The position numbers and the translations under genes are program-made. A model generated the notes under the pieces. That model saw only the letters and a program-made list of their open reading frames with translations. It was not told the origin of the DNA and did not search any database. Shown here one piece after another: positions 1 through 11,730 of a stretch of 64,000 bases of DNA; position 1 is the stretch's first letter; each line of letters opens with the position of its first letter. Origin of the DNA: Heliocidaris tuberculata (lineage: Eukaryota > Echinodermata > Echinoidea > Camarodonta > Echinometridae). The DNA is taken from the NCBI GenBank assembly GCA_025618425.1, contig CM046838.1, positions 4,035,715 through 4,099,714 on the forward strand. The letters are read 5' to 3'.

Positions 1-303
1 AGTCGCTGAGACCTACCCCATAGACCGCACTAGATTTCCGAATAAAGGCCCTGTATATTTGTTTTATATCCTTCATCATCAATTAAATATATTTGGATTT
101 AACCTTGATCTAGATATGACAAATTAATGTTAGATGGTATAAATCTCGCGTTGTTGTTAAATCTAGTCTATAAAATTATACGGTTAGAGTAAAACACAGT
201 GGACGCTAACTAGTTAGAATAGATTGACGCGATTGATAGTCGCTGAGCCTGAGACCGACCCCGTAGATCGAAGTAGATTTCAGAATAAAAGCCCTGCATA
301 TAT
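1..303. repeat. Diverged tandem duplication, about 238-bp period
   Basis: A block starting with agtcgctgag at position 1 recurs at about 239. The two copies share cgctgag, tagatttc, agaataaa and gccctg in the same order, with scattered substitutions. The second copy is incomplete. No coding potential is seen; this looks like the edge of a repeat array cut by the window boundary. Confidence 0.6.
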
Positions 304-1489
304 CAATTTTCTTTTATAGACCCCTAACTTTTAGGACTAGGTAGTCTATAACATCAAGTTAATTTTAATCATGTTATAAAGTGTTAAAGGGTAGGCCTAG
401 ATCTAGATCTAGGCCTATACCGTAACGTAATCGGTGAAAATCCGAAAGTGAAAAGTATATGGCTAGTATTACAATAGATAGAGATAAGTAGATATTAACA
501 AACAGTAAAAAGGGTCAAACGACATACCGGGTAACTATGACAGTTTGATTTCGACTGATGACATGCGCGAATTGTTACGACGCGCATTTAGTCAGTCACT
601 TTTAAACAGTAAATCGAACACAATTTCATGCAAATTATCAAGAATCTTTGACAAGATAGGTTGACAGAATTATTAATTGCAAATATTTAATGGGCTTAGT
701 ATTGCTTCATGCATATTTTGCAAAATTGACGGCTATTTCTTGTTCAGTGTCCCCCCCCCCCCCCCCCCCCCCCTCCCTCACTTTTCTTTATATGGATTCA
801 TGAAAATTCTCGGGCTCGGCGTAATTTCACTGGTGCCCGCGCCGTCCCATCGCGGGAGTTAGCCGAGAGAGACTACTGGCTGCTCGCAGTACGCGTCAGA
901 AGAAATGATTCTAGGGAACAAGGGGCAGTCGGAGGCATGATAGTAAAATAACTATCATACTCTGAAAAGTTTGACGTCACTAAACCTATTTTTCTCCCGG
1001 AGTAATTTCTTTTTCTGGTAGAATTATGATTAATCACATGAAGTGCTCTCGACCAATCCAAGAGCAAGACATTTTCAATGAGGGATATAATATCCAATAA
1101 TCATGCAAAACAAATGATATGAATATACTATATTCTATACTCTATACATTGACAATAAAACCTAATTTACTATTTTACCCTAACCAACTGCAAAACAAAA
1201 ACGGAGATGATAAAACATTGATTTGTGTACAAATTATACAAGTACATAGCTACCTATTTTGACATGAAAAAGATGCTGATTTCTGCCATATAGAATTGGA
1301 TTCTTAAGAAGTGCATGTGTACGTATTCGTTCTCACATTAGATATCACAATGCAATGAATTCGGACTTATAGCAATCCCGAGAAATCAGAATGTAATTCA
1401 ATGGACCATTAAACCTCGAAATGAATAATAAATAGATTCGTATAAGTATCTTGTATATACATTGCGTCCCAGAAAAAAAAAGTTAGCAG
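304..1489. other. Non-coding interval with a C23 run
   Basis: AT-rich sequence without a convincing exon on either strand. The only notable element is an uninterrupted run of 23 C at 751-773. Short open frames on both strands lack splice signals and family resemblance. Confidence 0.5.
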
Positions 1490-1544
1490 TTGGAAAAAGT
1501 CTTCCCAAATAAGTATTTCAAAATATTTTAAGGAAATTTTCACA

Positions 1545-2110
1545 CCTGTAGATAGCTTAGGGTCTCTACTATAAAATGACACCAACATATCTTACCATAT
1601 TTTACGATTGAGTGAGCAAAGGCCAATTTTGTAAAAGAGTGCAAAATCCAGTCTTGACGAGAATTGATATTGGCTCTGGCTGGAATAGAAATTTCCATAT
1701 TCTTGTAAAAGACAGTTGATGCAGTAGCAGGCTATGTTATCTGTATATCTTTACACCTCCCATCAACATATTATGGTTGAGTGAGCAATTAACTGCTTTG
1801 TTGAGTGTTTCAAAATGTTACTTTTGGTGATGCTTTTAATCTGACCTAGTTTGCTCACTCGACCATGAAGTTTTGATGGGATATATCAGGACATACAGTG
1901 AAAAAAACTATGTTCTTTAACAAACTGTCTTTTAATGATCAGAATATAAAATTTGTAAGCCTCTTCATTACTCTCAACTTTGCTGATACCAGCTAGAACA
2001 TAAACAAACATTTATCAAGTATGGACTTTGCACCCTTTCGCAAAAGTGGGTTTGGCTCACTCAAACGTAAAATATTATGAGATATTTTTGTGTCATTCGA
2101 TAGAACAGAT
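1545..2110. repeat. Double-palindrome foldback unit in the left arm
   Basis: Outer arms: 1,573-1,650 (gattgagtgagcaaa...gagtgcaaaat) pair with 2,030-2,100 (gcaccctttcgcaaaagtgg...). Inner arms: cccatcaacatattatggtt near 1,758 pairs with accatgaagttttgatggg near 1,863. The motif tgagtgagcaaa or its complement occurs in all four arms. The same architecture and motif recur at 36,486-37,224. Confidence 0.6.
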
Positions 2111-2252
2111 CATGAGCTAATAGTCTGTGGGTCACCCTAGACCCCCCCCCCCCCCTTAGGCACAATTTGTATTAGTGTTTTCCTGGTACCTAGGACCTAT
2201 CAGAATCTGCCTGTTTGCCATAGAGTTAGTGGTGGGTGTGGCCACCAGGGCC

Positions 2253-3350
2253 GTTGCCATGGCAACGTATCAAGGAAATATAGGAGTTTACTAAAATACC
2301 TAATATTTCTAATTTGAAAAATGACTGATAAGCATCTGAATATGTGTATTGTGATTTCTCCGATTGATTGAAACCAAAATCTAGGTCATTTGGGGTCACG
2401 GTCATGTTAAAAAATGGCTGTTACTACCATAAAAAGTGGATATTTTGGGGAAAACAAATCTAAACTTATCAGTATATTAAATAGACAGGTGTCTACACAA
2501 TCTTAGATTATATTTTTATATTAGCTAGGACCCTCAGCCATCATAATCTTCCTGTTTTGCATAGAGTCCATTTTGAGCGTGATTGCTAGGGCCGTTACCA
2601 TGGTAACACATAACGAAATACTGGAATTTAGAAAAAAAAACAACATATATTTGTCATTTTATAGCATAAAATATATGGTAAGGATTCTAATATATGTATT
2701 CCAAGGTGCCCCACTGATTCCAACCACAATCTCAGTCATTTGAAGTCATGGGCGTTTAAAAAAAGGCCGTTGCTATGGAAACGGTCCCACAAAATGCTGA
2801 TGTTTGTAGAAAATATTTATGATTAATCAATACAAAATGGAAAACAACTGTCTGCAAAATCTTAAATCATGTTTTTTTCTGTTTAATAGCTAGGACTCTC
2901 AGCTCTCACCCACTACCAACATAAAGTTGGTAGTGGGTGTGACCACTAGGGTTGTTACCATGGTAACACACCAGGGAATTGAAATCTAGAAAATACCATA
3001 TATCTGTAATTCAACATCACAAAAACAAATTGTAACCATCTAACTATATATATGTTGGGGTGCCCATTTGATTGCAAGCAAAATCTGAGTCATTGGAAGT
3101 CGCCGTCGTGTCAAAAAATGGTTGTTGCTATAGAAACGGTATGATGAAATAGTAAATATTTGTGAAAAAATCTGTAACTATTCAATACACTATATAAAGT
3201 AAGGGTTTCCACAACCTGAAATGATGTTGTTGTTGTTGTTTGTTTGTTGTTTTTTTTTTTGTCTGTTATTTAGGACCCTGGATATTATATCCTCCCTGAC
3301 TGCAACAAAGTTGGATGTTGGGCGACCACTCGGGCTGTTACCGTGGTAAT
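2253..3350. promoter_or_regulatory. Array of RFX X-box-like palindromes (left arm)
   Basis: GTTGCCATGGCAAC, the classical palindromic RFX X-box, is at 2,253-2,266. GTTACCATGGTAAC is at 2,594-2,607 and 2,954-2,967, and a GTTACCGTGGTAAT variant at 3,337. Interleaved half-degenerate sites GTTGCTATGGAAAC occur at 2,769 and 3,124. Spacing alternates at about 170-185 bp. These are sequence matches within a repeat; binding or function is inference. Confidence 0.4.
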
Positions 3351-5148
3351 AAAATAGGAAACAACATATATCTGTAATTCAACAACGTGAAAAATATTTA
3401 GTAGGCATTACATCTATTTCAAGCAGCCCGTTTAAGTGCAAATCCAATAATGATTAATTTTATGCCTTAACAAAGAGTCTTATGAACTTCACATAGCATG
3501 GAATGAGTTGTTAGTTATAAAGTTTGACCAAGAAGAAGTGAGACCTTCAGAGAGCACAGGAAACATGTTCATTCGTCTTAAGTGCTGCAGGCATCTTCTG
3601 CCGATTTTTCTTTAAATCAGCAAAGTCAAATCTTCAAACCAATTTATGAGTTTTAGAATTTCCTTCTCTATGCTTTTTGTCTTTGATTTGCAATTCTTTG
3701 TGATATTGCAATCCTTCTGGTTTTCACTGGTTGTTGGGCATGCAACCTTGCTAAAACTCACCGAGACTGTCTTTTTGGAAAACGATTCCTATCTGAAAAA
3801 GGTTTTACAAAGGAAAAAATCCTGAATCACTGGTGAATAACATCTCATTAACACAAATTTGAAAAAGAAAATCATCCACAATGAGAATTGGAGCACGCAG
3901 GCCATTTCACAAAAGGCATCTCCTTAACATCATGCCTATCGTGTTTTACAAGAAAGTGAACCAACTAGATTTTTGCACAAAATTTTGAACACAGTGGTGT
4001 TCAGTGATGCATGATTACTCTTTCATATGGTATGAATTTCATTGTCAGTAAATATATAGTTCATTTACTGCAATTTTTCAAAGTTGGATTTCCTTTTTAT
4101 TGAAACGCCCAGTATTTATGTTTTAACAACAGAAAACACAAGATATTAGTCTAGATAATTATACATATCATAAACTGCCCGAGTTATTACAGTCATAATC
4201 CGAATCATTTAAGGCCATAGTAATGTCAAAACTGGGTTGTTGCTATGGAAATATTATAATGAAAATTCAGAAAATTGAAAAAAAAAGTGACATATTTCTG
4301 TTATTACATAGCAGCAATTATGTTGCAAATACATTTTCTAACTGTTCGGATAGTTCAGGGCAAGATGTGGGTGTCTGAGTTGATAATTATGTTTAATTGG
4401 GACCCTTGTAGTAACAACAGTTACTCTTTACTGGTTAGCTGTATACTTGAGTAGTTGTGCTTCCACCTCTATGCCTTGGCGTTGGGAGGGAGGCAGTGGA
4501 CATGAATGGATTAACCTCCAGTCACAGAACCTAATGAATTCATGAGATGATAAATTTGTCAGTCTGTAGCTAAACCTGTCTACTTGAAATAAATCTGGGG
4601 AGATTGGAATAGAATTTAGCAGCTATTCCCTAATCCTGCCCATAAGAAATCTGCATGTTCATTAAGGATTGACTGCATGACCAAGATGGTCTGGGATTTG
4701 GACTTCATCAGTAACAGGGCCAAAGAATTGAACTTTTGGGTGCCTCATCTTAGCTCTAGTCCAGGACTAAAGTGCTGATAGTTGCCTGGAGTTTTTTATG
4801 TTTGCTAGAAGGTATTCAAAAGAGCTACTGAGAAGGCTTGTGTTGCAATTGCAGCTCAGCATTCTCATGACTTGCATGATTACGGGTACATGTACACTAG
4901 CCATGGACTTGATGTGTTGGGGGACCATAAGACCAGTAAGTTTACATATTGGTTGCCCTTACGGGTAAGCTGCAGTTATATTGGCTTTACAGGAGATATA
5001 GCTATTCGTTTGTGAGATGGTTCTTCTTGTACTATCTTGCCTTGAGCATGGTTTTATAAAGGATGGGGTGGCAGAGTTTAGTGGCTAAGTCCATAATATT
5101 GTGAAATTAGTGAACACCAGTGGGTTTGTCTATATATCTTTTACAGCT
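3351..5148. other. Central part of foldback 1, no gene recognised
   Basis: Mostly unique sequence between the inverted arms. One more X-box-like site (GTTGCTATGGAAAT) lies at 4,239. Around 4,790-5,000 the plus strand has short open stretches, but none matches a family I recognise. Confidence 0.4.
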
Positions 5149-5554
5149 TTAAAGGGATTCGGTAACTTTGTGGAGGCTTGATTTAATAAATTGTTGAATT
5201 TTGATATCTGTCTTGTATAATGATGTTCAGAAGGATAAATAAATAGCCAGGCACAAAAAGGTTTTCAAATATATAATGCAATTATTAAGATATCTATGAC
5301 TGAATACTCCCATTAACGAAAGCGTATGGCCATACACTTTAGTCTAACACTGAGTCTCGGGGGAAAATGAGTCTGGCATCTCCGGTCACTGCATGTGTTT
5401 ACTTTTGTGAAGCACGTGATGATTTTGAAGTTCTCCCCTCCCCCCCCCCCCCCCGGGCTTCATTTTTTTACACCATATTACATACACTGATAGCATGTAC
5501 TGCAAGGCAGCTCAGATTTTATCAAGCCTCTACAAAGTTACCAAATCACTTTAA
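5149..5554. mobile_element. TTAA-flanked foldback MITE, copy a
   Basis: TTAA at 5,149-5,152 and 5,551-5,554 bound about 400 bp. The terminal inverted repeats read agggattcggtaactttgtg at the left and, as the complement of the right end, agtgatttggtaactttgta. The interior (with a C15 run at 5,440) is roughly 85% similar by eye to the complement of 60,290-60,660. TTAA duplications are characteristic of piggyBac-type transposition. Confidence 0.65.
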
Positions 5555-6006
5555 GGCTTTCTGGAGCCTTACTTGAACTGAGTATTCTCTTATAAAAACT
5601 TGGTTGACTTTCTTACAAGTCTGATATGATGAGGCATTCTTATCCGGCTTGAATCACAGGCTGAGAAGGTAATGGTACGGAGATTATCCACTCTTGCTGG
5701 TGTTTGGTTTGGCAGAATAAAGTCAGAACTCAGGATGGAGATATAGGTGTTATCTACCTCCACCACTATGTTGGAAGAGAATATAATTTGTTTTGCAATG
5801 CTGGAGTAAGGTTTCTATGGTTTGGATGATTGGTAACAATCCTAGTGGTCACGCCCACCACCAACTTTATGTCAAATAGGAAGAATATGAGAGCTGACGG
5901 TCCTAGTTAACATAAAAACATGGTTTAAGATTGTCCAGACAGTTGTTTTCTATTTTGTATTGATACATCATAGATATTTTCCACAAATATCAGCATTTTG
6001 TTGGAC

Positions 6007-6915
6007 GTTTCCATAGCAACGGCCTTTTTTTACACGCCCATGATTTTAAATGACTCAGATTGTGGTTGGAATCAGTGGGGAAGCTTGAAATACATCTAAT
6101 AGGATCCTTGCCTTTTATTCAAGGTTGTTAAATATCAAATATAATTATGTTATTATCTCAATTTCCAGCATTTCTTGATGTGTTACCATAGTAACAGCCC
6201 TAGCGGTCACGCCCACCACCACCTTGTTGTCAAACAGGCAAATTATGATAGCTGAGGGTCATAATTAATATAAAAACATTATTAAAGACTCTGCAGACAC
6301 CTTTTTCTTTCTATTTTTTATTAAATTGTTAGTTATAGATTTCTCACAAATAACAGGTTTTTGGTAGACCGTTTCCATAGCAACGGCCTTTTTTGACACG
6401 CCCTTGACTTTAAATGGCTCATATTGTGATTGCAATCTATCAGGCAGCTTGAAATACACATATTAGGATGCTTACCATATTTTTTTTTTAGCTACTGAAT
6501 TACAAATATACAGTATCTTCTAAAATTCCAGTATATTTTGATGTGTTACCATAGTAACGGCCCTAGAGGCCACACCCACCACCAACTGTACATCAAATAG
6601 GCAGATTATGATAGCTGAGGGTCCTAGCTAATATAAAAACATACTTTAGGTTTATGCAGACACCTTTTTGGCTATTTCATATTGATAAATTTAGAAATTT
6701 GTCGAAAATACCCGCTTTTTATGGTACCGTTTCCACAGTAACGGCCATTTTTTGACATGATCTTGACTTTAAATGACTCTGATTATAGTTGCAATCGATT
6801 GGGCACCTTATAATACATATAACAGGATGCTGACAAAGTATTTATAGATGGGTAAATTGGAATTATATGACTTTTCCTAAAATTCAATATTTTCTTGATC
6901 CGTTACCATGGTAAC
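6007..6915. promoter_or_regulatory. Array of RFX X-box-like palindromes (right arm)
   Basis: Mirror of the left-arm array. GTTTCCATAGCAAC is at 6,007 and 6,371, with a related GTTTCCACAGTAAC at 6,729. GTTACCATAGTAAC is at 6,182 and 6,545, and the perfect palindrome GTTACCATGGTAAC at 6,902-6,915. Consecutive sites are 173-189 bp apart. The alternation of two site types shows that the 350-bp unit contains two half-units. Confidence 0.4.
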
Positions 6916-7425
6916 GGCCCTGGTGGCCACACCCACCGCCAACTTTATGGCAAACAAGCAGATTCTGATAGCTGAGGGTCCTAGCTAACAGAAAAAAAAA
7001 CATTTAAAATTGTGCCTAAGGGGTGGGGGGGGGGGGGCCTTTCGGTTCCTGGCCCATGGACTAAAACCACAGGTATGAAAATTTCCTGAAAATATTTTTA
7101 TATTTAATTGGGGAGACTTTTTTGAACTGTCAATTTTAAACGGTTCTCAACTTTGTTTATAACAGCCAGAAAAATACCAGTTATTGTGAATTTTTCACCC
7201 TTTCACAAAAGTGGTTTTTGATCACTCAATAATAACTAATAACTAGTCAGATTTTTGGGCGGTGTTGTTGCATAGGAGAGACCCTATTAAGCTATCTACA
7301 AGAACTGAAATCTAGTTAAAACATTCTGACAAATTAATTTTGGGAGGCTTTTTCGAATTCTTAACTTTTAGGGGACGTACTATATATAATGCACGGAGTA
7401 TGATCAACCTGTTTACATTACTCAC

Positions 7426-7560
7426 CTGTAAGACAATTTTTACCAGCAAACCCAGGAGTACAGATACATGTTCCTGTTTGAGGGTTACAGACTCCTCCAT
7501 TATAACAGTTATCACACAAGCGATCACAAACAGGTACATTCCATTTACCTGCAGGACATC
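7426..7560 (-). CDS. Gene A exon 11: EGF-like domain
   Basis: The 135-bp exon encodes one complete EGF-like module with eight cysteines. It opens CPAGKWNVPVCD, continues through DNCYNGGVC and ends CICTPGFAGKNC, a MEGF/laminin-type spacing. It is bounded by an acceptor (ttctacacatag) and a donor (acag|gtgag). It starts with two bases and ends with one, a symmetric phase-1 module. Joining it to CTLD3 at the phase-1 position (8,233) gives a GGA glycine codon and an uninterrupted reading frame. It probably lies in the extracellular stalk after the lectin domains. The next exon is not seen leftward before the window edge, where foldback 1 fills the intron. An independent gene is possible, but no separate first exon was found. 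Confidence 0.8.
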
Positions 7561-8224
7561 CTATGTGTAGAATATCAGAAACCAAAAGCTTGCAAAAGCT
7601 TCATTGTAACTCCATTATAATTGATTAAGAATTAAATCTGTGTGTTATCGTTGTAGCAAGGGTGCAACAAGGGAGATTGAAACATTTTAGATCGAAGCTG
7701 CTGGCTTGGGAGCCACAAAGTGTTACTTCAGACCAGTACCAAACAAGTACATTCAATCACTATTAATATATTCAGAGACTCTCTTTACTTTTAAATATGT
7801 CTGTTTTTAATTTAGAATACATGACTAAAACCTTTCTTCTAATTAAAGTTCGACTATTAGTCATGTATATTGCAATATTTCATTGACTTTAATCGCCATG
7901 GGTTGACGCCTTTTGTCCGAATATCAACTTTATGGTTTCAAAAATTTTTGACACCTTGTTGTAGTGAAAATAACGGAAATGACAAACTCGGGCACATCCC
8001 TACCCTTATATGAGGAAATTCGGGCGCCTCACTGCCCGAATATCAGGTGGTGGTTGCCCGAATATCTGCATTTTCAAAATCCTTAGGGGACTGCAGCCCT
8101 ACCCCCTAGCCCCACGCCTCATACGCCTATGTTAATCACAATGCCACGTTTCATTCTTTTTCGTTATGTGGTAGCAATGTAATTTTTTACACAACTTTAA
8201 TTTGTCACAGCACTGAAGAAAGGC
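7561..8224. other. Intronic or intergenic, no feature recognised
   Basis: AT-rich sequence between the EGF exon and the CTLD3 last exon. It includes a short direct repeat of gcccgaatatc near 8,034-8,063. No poly(A) signal (aataaa on the minus strand) was seen downstream of the alternative stop at 8,225. Confidence 0.4.
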
Positions 8225-8363
8225 CTACACACCCTTTGATTTCTCGCAGACGAAATAGTGTGTTTCGTTGCAAGGAAGATCATCCCAGCTTCCGTTGACG
8301 TGTGCCACACAAAACTGGTAGCCTTGATAATTATCTGGCATATCCGTCTTCCACATGTTAAAT
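8225..8363 (-). CDS. Gene A exon 10: C-terminal third of CTLD3
   Basis: The acceptor ttgatag precedes a phase-2 start. The exon encodes NMWKTDMPDNYQG, then QFCVAHVNGSWDDLPC and HYFVCEKSK, the C-terminal third of a C-type lectin domain. The sugar-binding tripeptide position reads MPD rather than EPN or QPD, and the WND position reads WDD, so canonical calcium-dependent mannose or galactose binding is doubtful. Exons 4 and 7 end exactly four residues after the last cysteine, in phase 1. The homologous point here is 8,233, followed by gtgtgt, a weak donor. Reading on instead gives Lys-Gly-Val and a TAG stop at 8,225. The exon therefore has two possible ends: splice to the EGF exon, or terminate. 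Confidence 0.85.
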
Positions 8364-8541
8364 CTATCAAATAAAAGAGAGGAAATGCGTTCTAATAAAA
8401 TTATCATACATGTATTTTAATACGAAGTGGCCTAGAAATAATAAGGGCGTTTCTTTCATTTTCCTTATTTCAAAACATTCAAAGATATGAAGAAAAAACA
8501 ACCACATGATTTTCGAAACGTAAATAAAAGTACCCGTGTAC

Positions 8542-8648
8542 CTTGAATTTCGGAGAAACGTCCCGTCTGCCCATTGAAGGACACCTTCCTTGCGAAGAGC
8601 ATCCAGTCCAAACCACATATTTTTTTTATAGCTGTTCGTGATGATTGT
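8542..8648 (-). CDS. Gene A exon 9: middle third of CTLD3
   Basis: A phase-0 start after catcaaacag and a phase-2 end before gtacac. The residues include NMWFGLDALRKEG and LQWADGTFLR, the WIGL-equivalent and W-DG core of the C-type lectin fold. The length (107 bp) is close to its counterparts at 29,218 (113 bp) and 27,574 (116 bp). The junction with exon 8 is in frame (LEID then TIIT), and with exon 10 it forms an arginine codon. Confidence 0.85.
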
Positions 8649-8719
8649 CTGTTTGATGCAGTAAAATAAATGCGAATAATGGAGTCCAGCCTATTCATAC
8701 TGTAGAAGCAGGGCGTATC

Positions 8720-8850
8720 GGGGGGGGGGGGGGGCACGTGCCCCGGGCTGCAGTTGGAGGGGGGGGGGGACGCAAAAGGGAGAAAGAAAAAAAAAGGGGA
8801 AAAGGAAGAAAAAACACCATCCTTAAGTATTATGCGCCCCCCTGCCCCAA
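8720..8850. repeat. G-rich and purine-rich low-complexity block
   Basis: A G15 run at 8,720-8,734 is followed by a GC-rich stretch, a G10 run and a purine tract. A similar order (GC-rich text, purine tract, ctcgcccc-like text) occurs around 42,500-42,600 and 43,080-43,200, suggesting fragments of one repeat family. It lies in the intron between exons 8 and 9 of gene A. Confidence 0.4.
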
Positions 8851-9100
8851 TCGGTAGGTTTCATATTTACCCTTTTATTATATTTGTTTTAAAGATGATG
8901 AAGAACACGTCTACAAGACACTTAAATTGAGAATAGGATGTTGCTCACTGCGCAGTATTTGAAAGGACCTTATAAACAATAAGTTATCTCGTGACAGGAA
9001 AGTCTGTACCACAGAAACAAGTAAATCTTAATATGGACACTTTAGGTAGAAACCAAAGTAATAAAGCAACTTCCTTGTTGTACACTGTAGTTTACACCAA

Positions 9101-9131
<31 letters not shown>

Positions 9132-9227
9132 ATCAGCACGAATAATCAACCCCAATAACATTAAGGTTGTAAAAATACTTCGATTACAATCCGGAATAGT
9201 TTCATGGTTTCTGTTGTATATACTCAC

Positions 9228-9364
9228 GTCTATTTCTAAGGTTTTCAGCTGAGCCAGTGTTCCCCCAAGTTGTTTGCAGTATTCCATTGCATCAAAATAA
9301 TTTGTTGAGAATGAAGGCATATGATACTGAACATTTGGGTAACTAGCCCACGCCTCATTCTTAA
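9228..9364 (-). CDS. Gene A exon 8: N-terminal third of CTLD3
   Basis: The acceptor tttgtttcag precedes a two-base phase-1 start, and the donor gtgag follows a phase-0 end. The peptide contains NEAWASYPNVQYHM, then AMEYCKQLGGTLAQL, matching the opening helix and GG-LA strand of a C-type lectin domain. Unlike CTLD1 and CTLD2, the segment before the first tryptophan has no cysteine, so the optional N-terminal disulphide of long-form CTLDs is missing. The phase matches the end of exon 7 (26,999), although 17.6 kb of nested transposons lies between. A separate gene start just upstream cannot be excluded but was not seen. Confidence 0.8.
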
Positions 9365-9944
9365 CTGAAACAAAAATGATATTGATTTTTTAAGATCTGA
9401 TATGAAATCCACAAAGTGGCGAAGAAAAAAAGAATGACATAATATTGTTTTAAACAAAATCTGATTATCTGCCATTTTAACACCGCAAAATTCTAGGATT
9501 GGAACAGCATTTAAAGATAAAATACCTTAAACGACTTCCCAGTTGTTTTTCATGAAGATGCTGGGTAGTTTGACTAGCAAAATGGTTTTTTAAAAATATT
9601 TTTAAAATAGAAATACTACAAAAACAACAAAAAGCAAACAATAAATAAACAAAGAAACGAAGAAACAAAAAACACCACAGCAACAACAACAACCGTGAAA
9701 AAAAACAACTTGAAAACCTGCTTAAAATTACATTCACTGAAAAACACGACATGAATAGGCCTGTGGGATTTTTGTATAAACTACTTGCCAAAAGAATGGA
9801 ACTAGGCTCGACTAGCACTTGTGCTAACTTCTAGTTTCAATTAACTTCACCTCAGTATTACTTTATGTAGATCTATGACTACATATCATTTCTGTTCATT
9901 CATGTTTATTTATCACTTTTTATTCTTTGACTAACATTCAAGCC

Positions 9945-11310
9945 ACCACCTAAGAAGAAAGGACCTCAGATGAAGAAACTTCATGTTGATAGGCTGTATG
10001 GACTTGAAAAGGAGTTTCAGAGGAAATTGGAGGATCGACTAAGCAAAATCTTTAGTGAGCTGTCGGATGAGGATCGGGATCCAGAGACTCAATGGCAGCA
10101 GTTGAATCCATCCTTCAAAAAGTAACTGCTGAGATAGCTGGCCACACAAGGAGGAAAAACAGAGACTGGTTGGATGAAAATGATGTGGAGATCCAAAATC
10201 TTTTCCAAGAGAAACGCTCCTGTTTTGACAGACTCCTCTCCAAACCGGATGACCTAGCAACCAAAACAGCCTACAGAAAAGCTTCCAACACTGCACAGAG
10301 AAAGATGAGGGAAATACAGGACCAGTGGTGGACCACCTTAGCAGAACAAACCCAGCTATACGCCGACACTGGAAACACCCGTGCATTCTATGAAGCACTC
10401 TGTGCAGTGTACATGGTGTATGGTCCAACTCACTAGGTGCAAGCACCTTTAAGCTCATTAGATGGGGAACAGACTTCTCACTGACAAGGAGTCCATTCTC
10501 CATTGGTGGACTGAGAACTTTGGAAACCTCTTCGGAGATATGCATGAGGTGCAGGAAGAGGCAATTAGAAAGATTCCTCAACAGGCAGTAAGGACTGAAC
10601 TTGACACCCCCCCCCCCCCCTAACAAAGGCTGAAGCGAAATCAACCATCAAAAAGATGAAACGCACAAAGCTCCGGAGTGAATGGCATACCAACAGAGGT
10701 ATATAAGTTAGGAGGTAACATTCTCCTTGAGAGTGTCACAGACCTGTTTGTGACATGCTGGGAGAAGGTAGTCATACCACAGGATGTCCGGCATGCTGTC
10801 ATTGTCTCCTTGTACAAGAACAAAGAGAAATCAGACTGCTCCAAACACAGAGGAATTACATTGCTATCCATCGAAGGGAAAATTCTCGCTAGAGTCATTT
10901 CGGACCGACTAACTCCTACCATTGCTGAGGAAAACCTACAAGAAAGCCAGTGTGGCTTCAGAGCAAATCGTGGAACAGCAGATATGATATTTGTCCCCAG
11001 GCAGATTCAAGAGAAATGTAGGGAACAAATTATGGAACTGTATGCAGATTTCATAAATCTGACCAAGGCATTTGATACTGACAGCAGATAAGGGCTTTGG
11101 AAAATCCTTTCTAGACTCGGCTGTCCACCTAAGCTTCTACTATCGTGAAACAACTACACAAAGGCCAAACAGGGCAAGTGAAACAGCACAGCGACATGTC
11201 AGCGCAGTTTCCAATCAACAACGGAGTGAAACAGGGATGCGTCCTTGCCCCAACACTCTTTACCATTTTCTTTAGTATGATGCTCAGGCAAGCCAAGGGT
11301 GGCCTTACTA
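9945..11310 (+). mobile_element. RTE-like non-LTR retrotransposon, piece 1 (5'-truncated)
   Basis: Discontinuous frames encode the endonuclease-RT linker and the fingers and palm of a LINE reverse transcriptase. Visible are TRKNRDWLDEND, AYRKASNTAQRKMRE, WWTTLAEQTQLYADTGNTRA, NGIPTEVYKLGG, FRANRGTADMIF and LTKAFDT. A C14 run at 10,607 falls in an LDTPPTLT-type stretch and breaks the frame. Further stops and shifts make it a pseudogene. The coding text stops at 11,310 and resumes in register at about 19,437 and again at about 24,257, so the three pieces are one element split by later insertions. It lies antisense inside gene A. Confidence 0.85.
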
Positions 11311-11729
11311 AAGGCCACCGCACACCTTGCGATCGGTCTGCGATCCGAATTCAGAAGAAAATGTAATATTATTTGACAAATTATTTAAAAACGAAAAATG
11401 TTTTTGATTGACGGTCTGAATAGTCACACTGATATTAAAAATCGATAATACGGCCTTTGCCGAGTTTTCTAGTCAGTGGAATGGCCAAATCGGCTCCGAG
11501 TCGTAGTGACGTCACAAAAATCGTACGACTGCCTACGATTTGAAACTAATTTTGCCCTTATTCCCTGTAGAAAGCTGACAGCTCACCAAAACCCTATGTT
11601 TAGTATTCATATTACATTTCAGAACCTGAATAGTGTAGATTTCATTTGTTAAAATGCCAATATTTAATGCCATAGCGATTTATTTCACAAATCGGATCGC
11701 AGACCGATCGTAAGGTGTCTGGTGGCCTT
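11311..11729. mobile_element. TIR element T1 (419 bp)
   Basis: Terminal inverted repeats of about 38 bp: left aaggccaccgcacaccttgc then gatcggtctgcgatccga; the right end, 11,692-11,729, is its near-perfect complement. TA dinucleotides abut both ends. No coding capacity, so it is a non-autonomous DNA transposon. It lies directly beside a second copy and interrupts the RTE-like reverse transcriptase. Confidence 0.75.
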
Positions 11730-11730
11730 A

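Larger units (their letters stand above)
1490..7310. mobile_element. Giant foldback element 1 (about 5.8 kb)
   Basis: The outer left segment at about 1,495-1,550 is complementary to about 7,065-7,130, and the segment at 1,546-1,650 to about 7,185-7,300. Inside, units of about 350 bp at 2,180-3,380 and 4,140-4,330 recur in inverted orientation at 5,820-7,010. A C14 run at 2,142 and a G13 run at 7,025 occupy mirror positions. The architecture (long inverted arms made of tandem subunits around unique DNA) resembles FB elements of Drosophila and TU elements of sea urchins. No transposase is recognised. The element would sit in the intron after the EGF exon of gene A. Exact ends and a target duplication were not resolved. 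Confidence 0.65.

Noticed and set aside
10039..10644. 201-residue minus frame opposite the RTE linker
   Set aside because: It is antisense to recognisable LINE coding text and ends in the poly-C expansion; no family resemblance.
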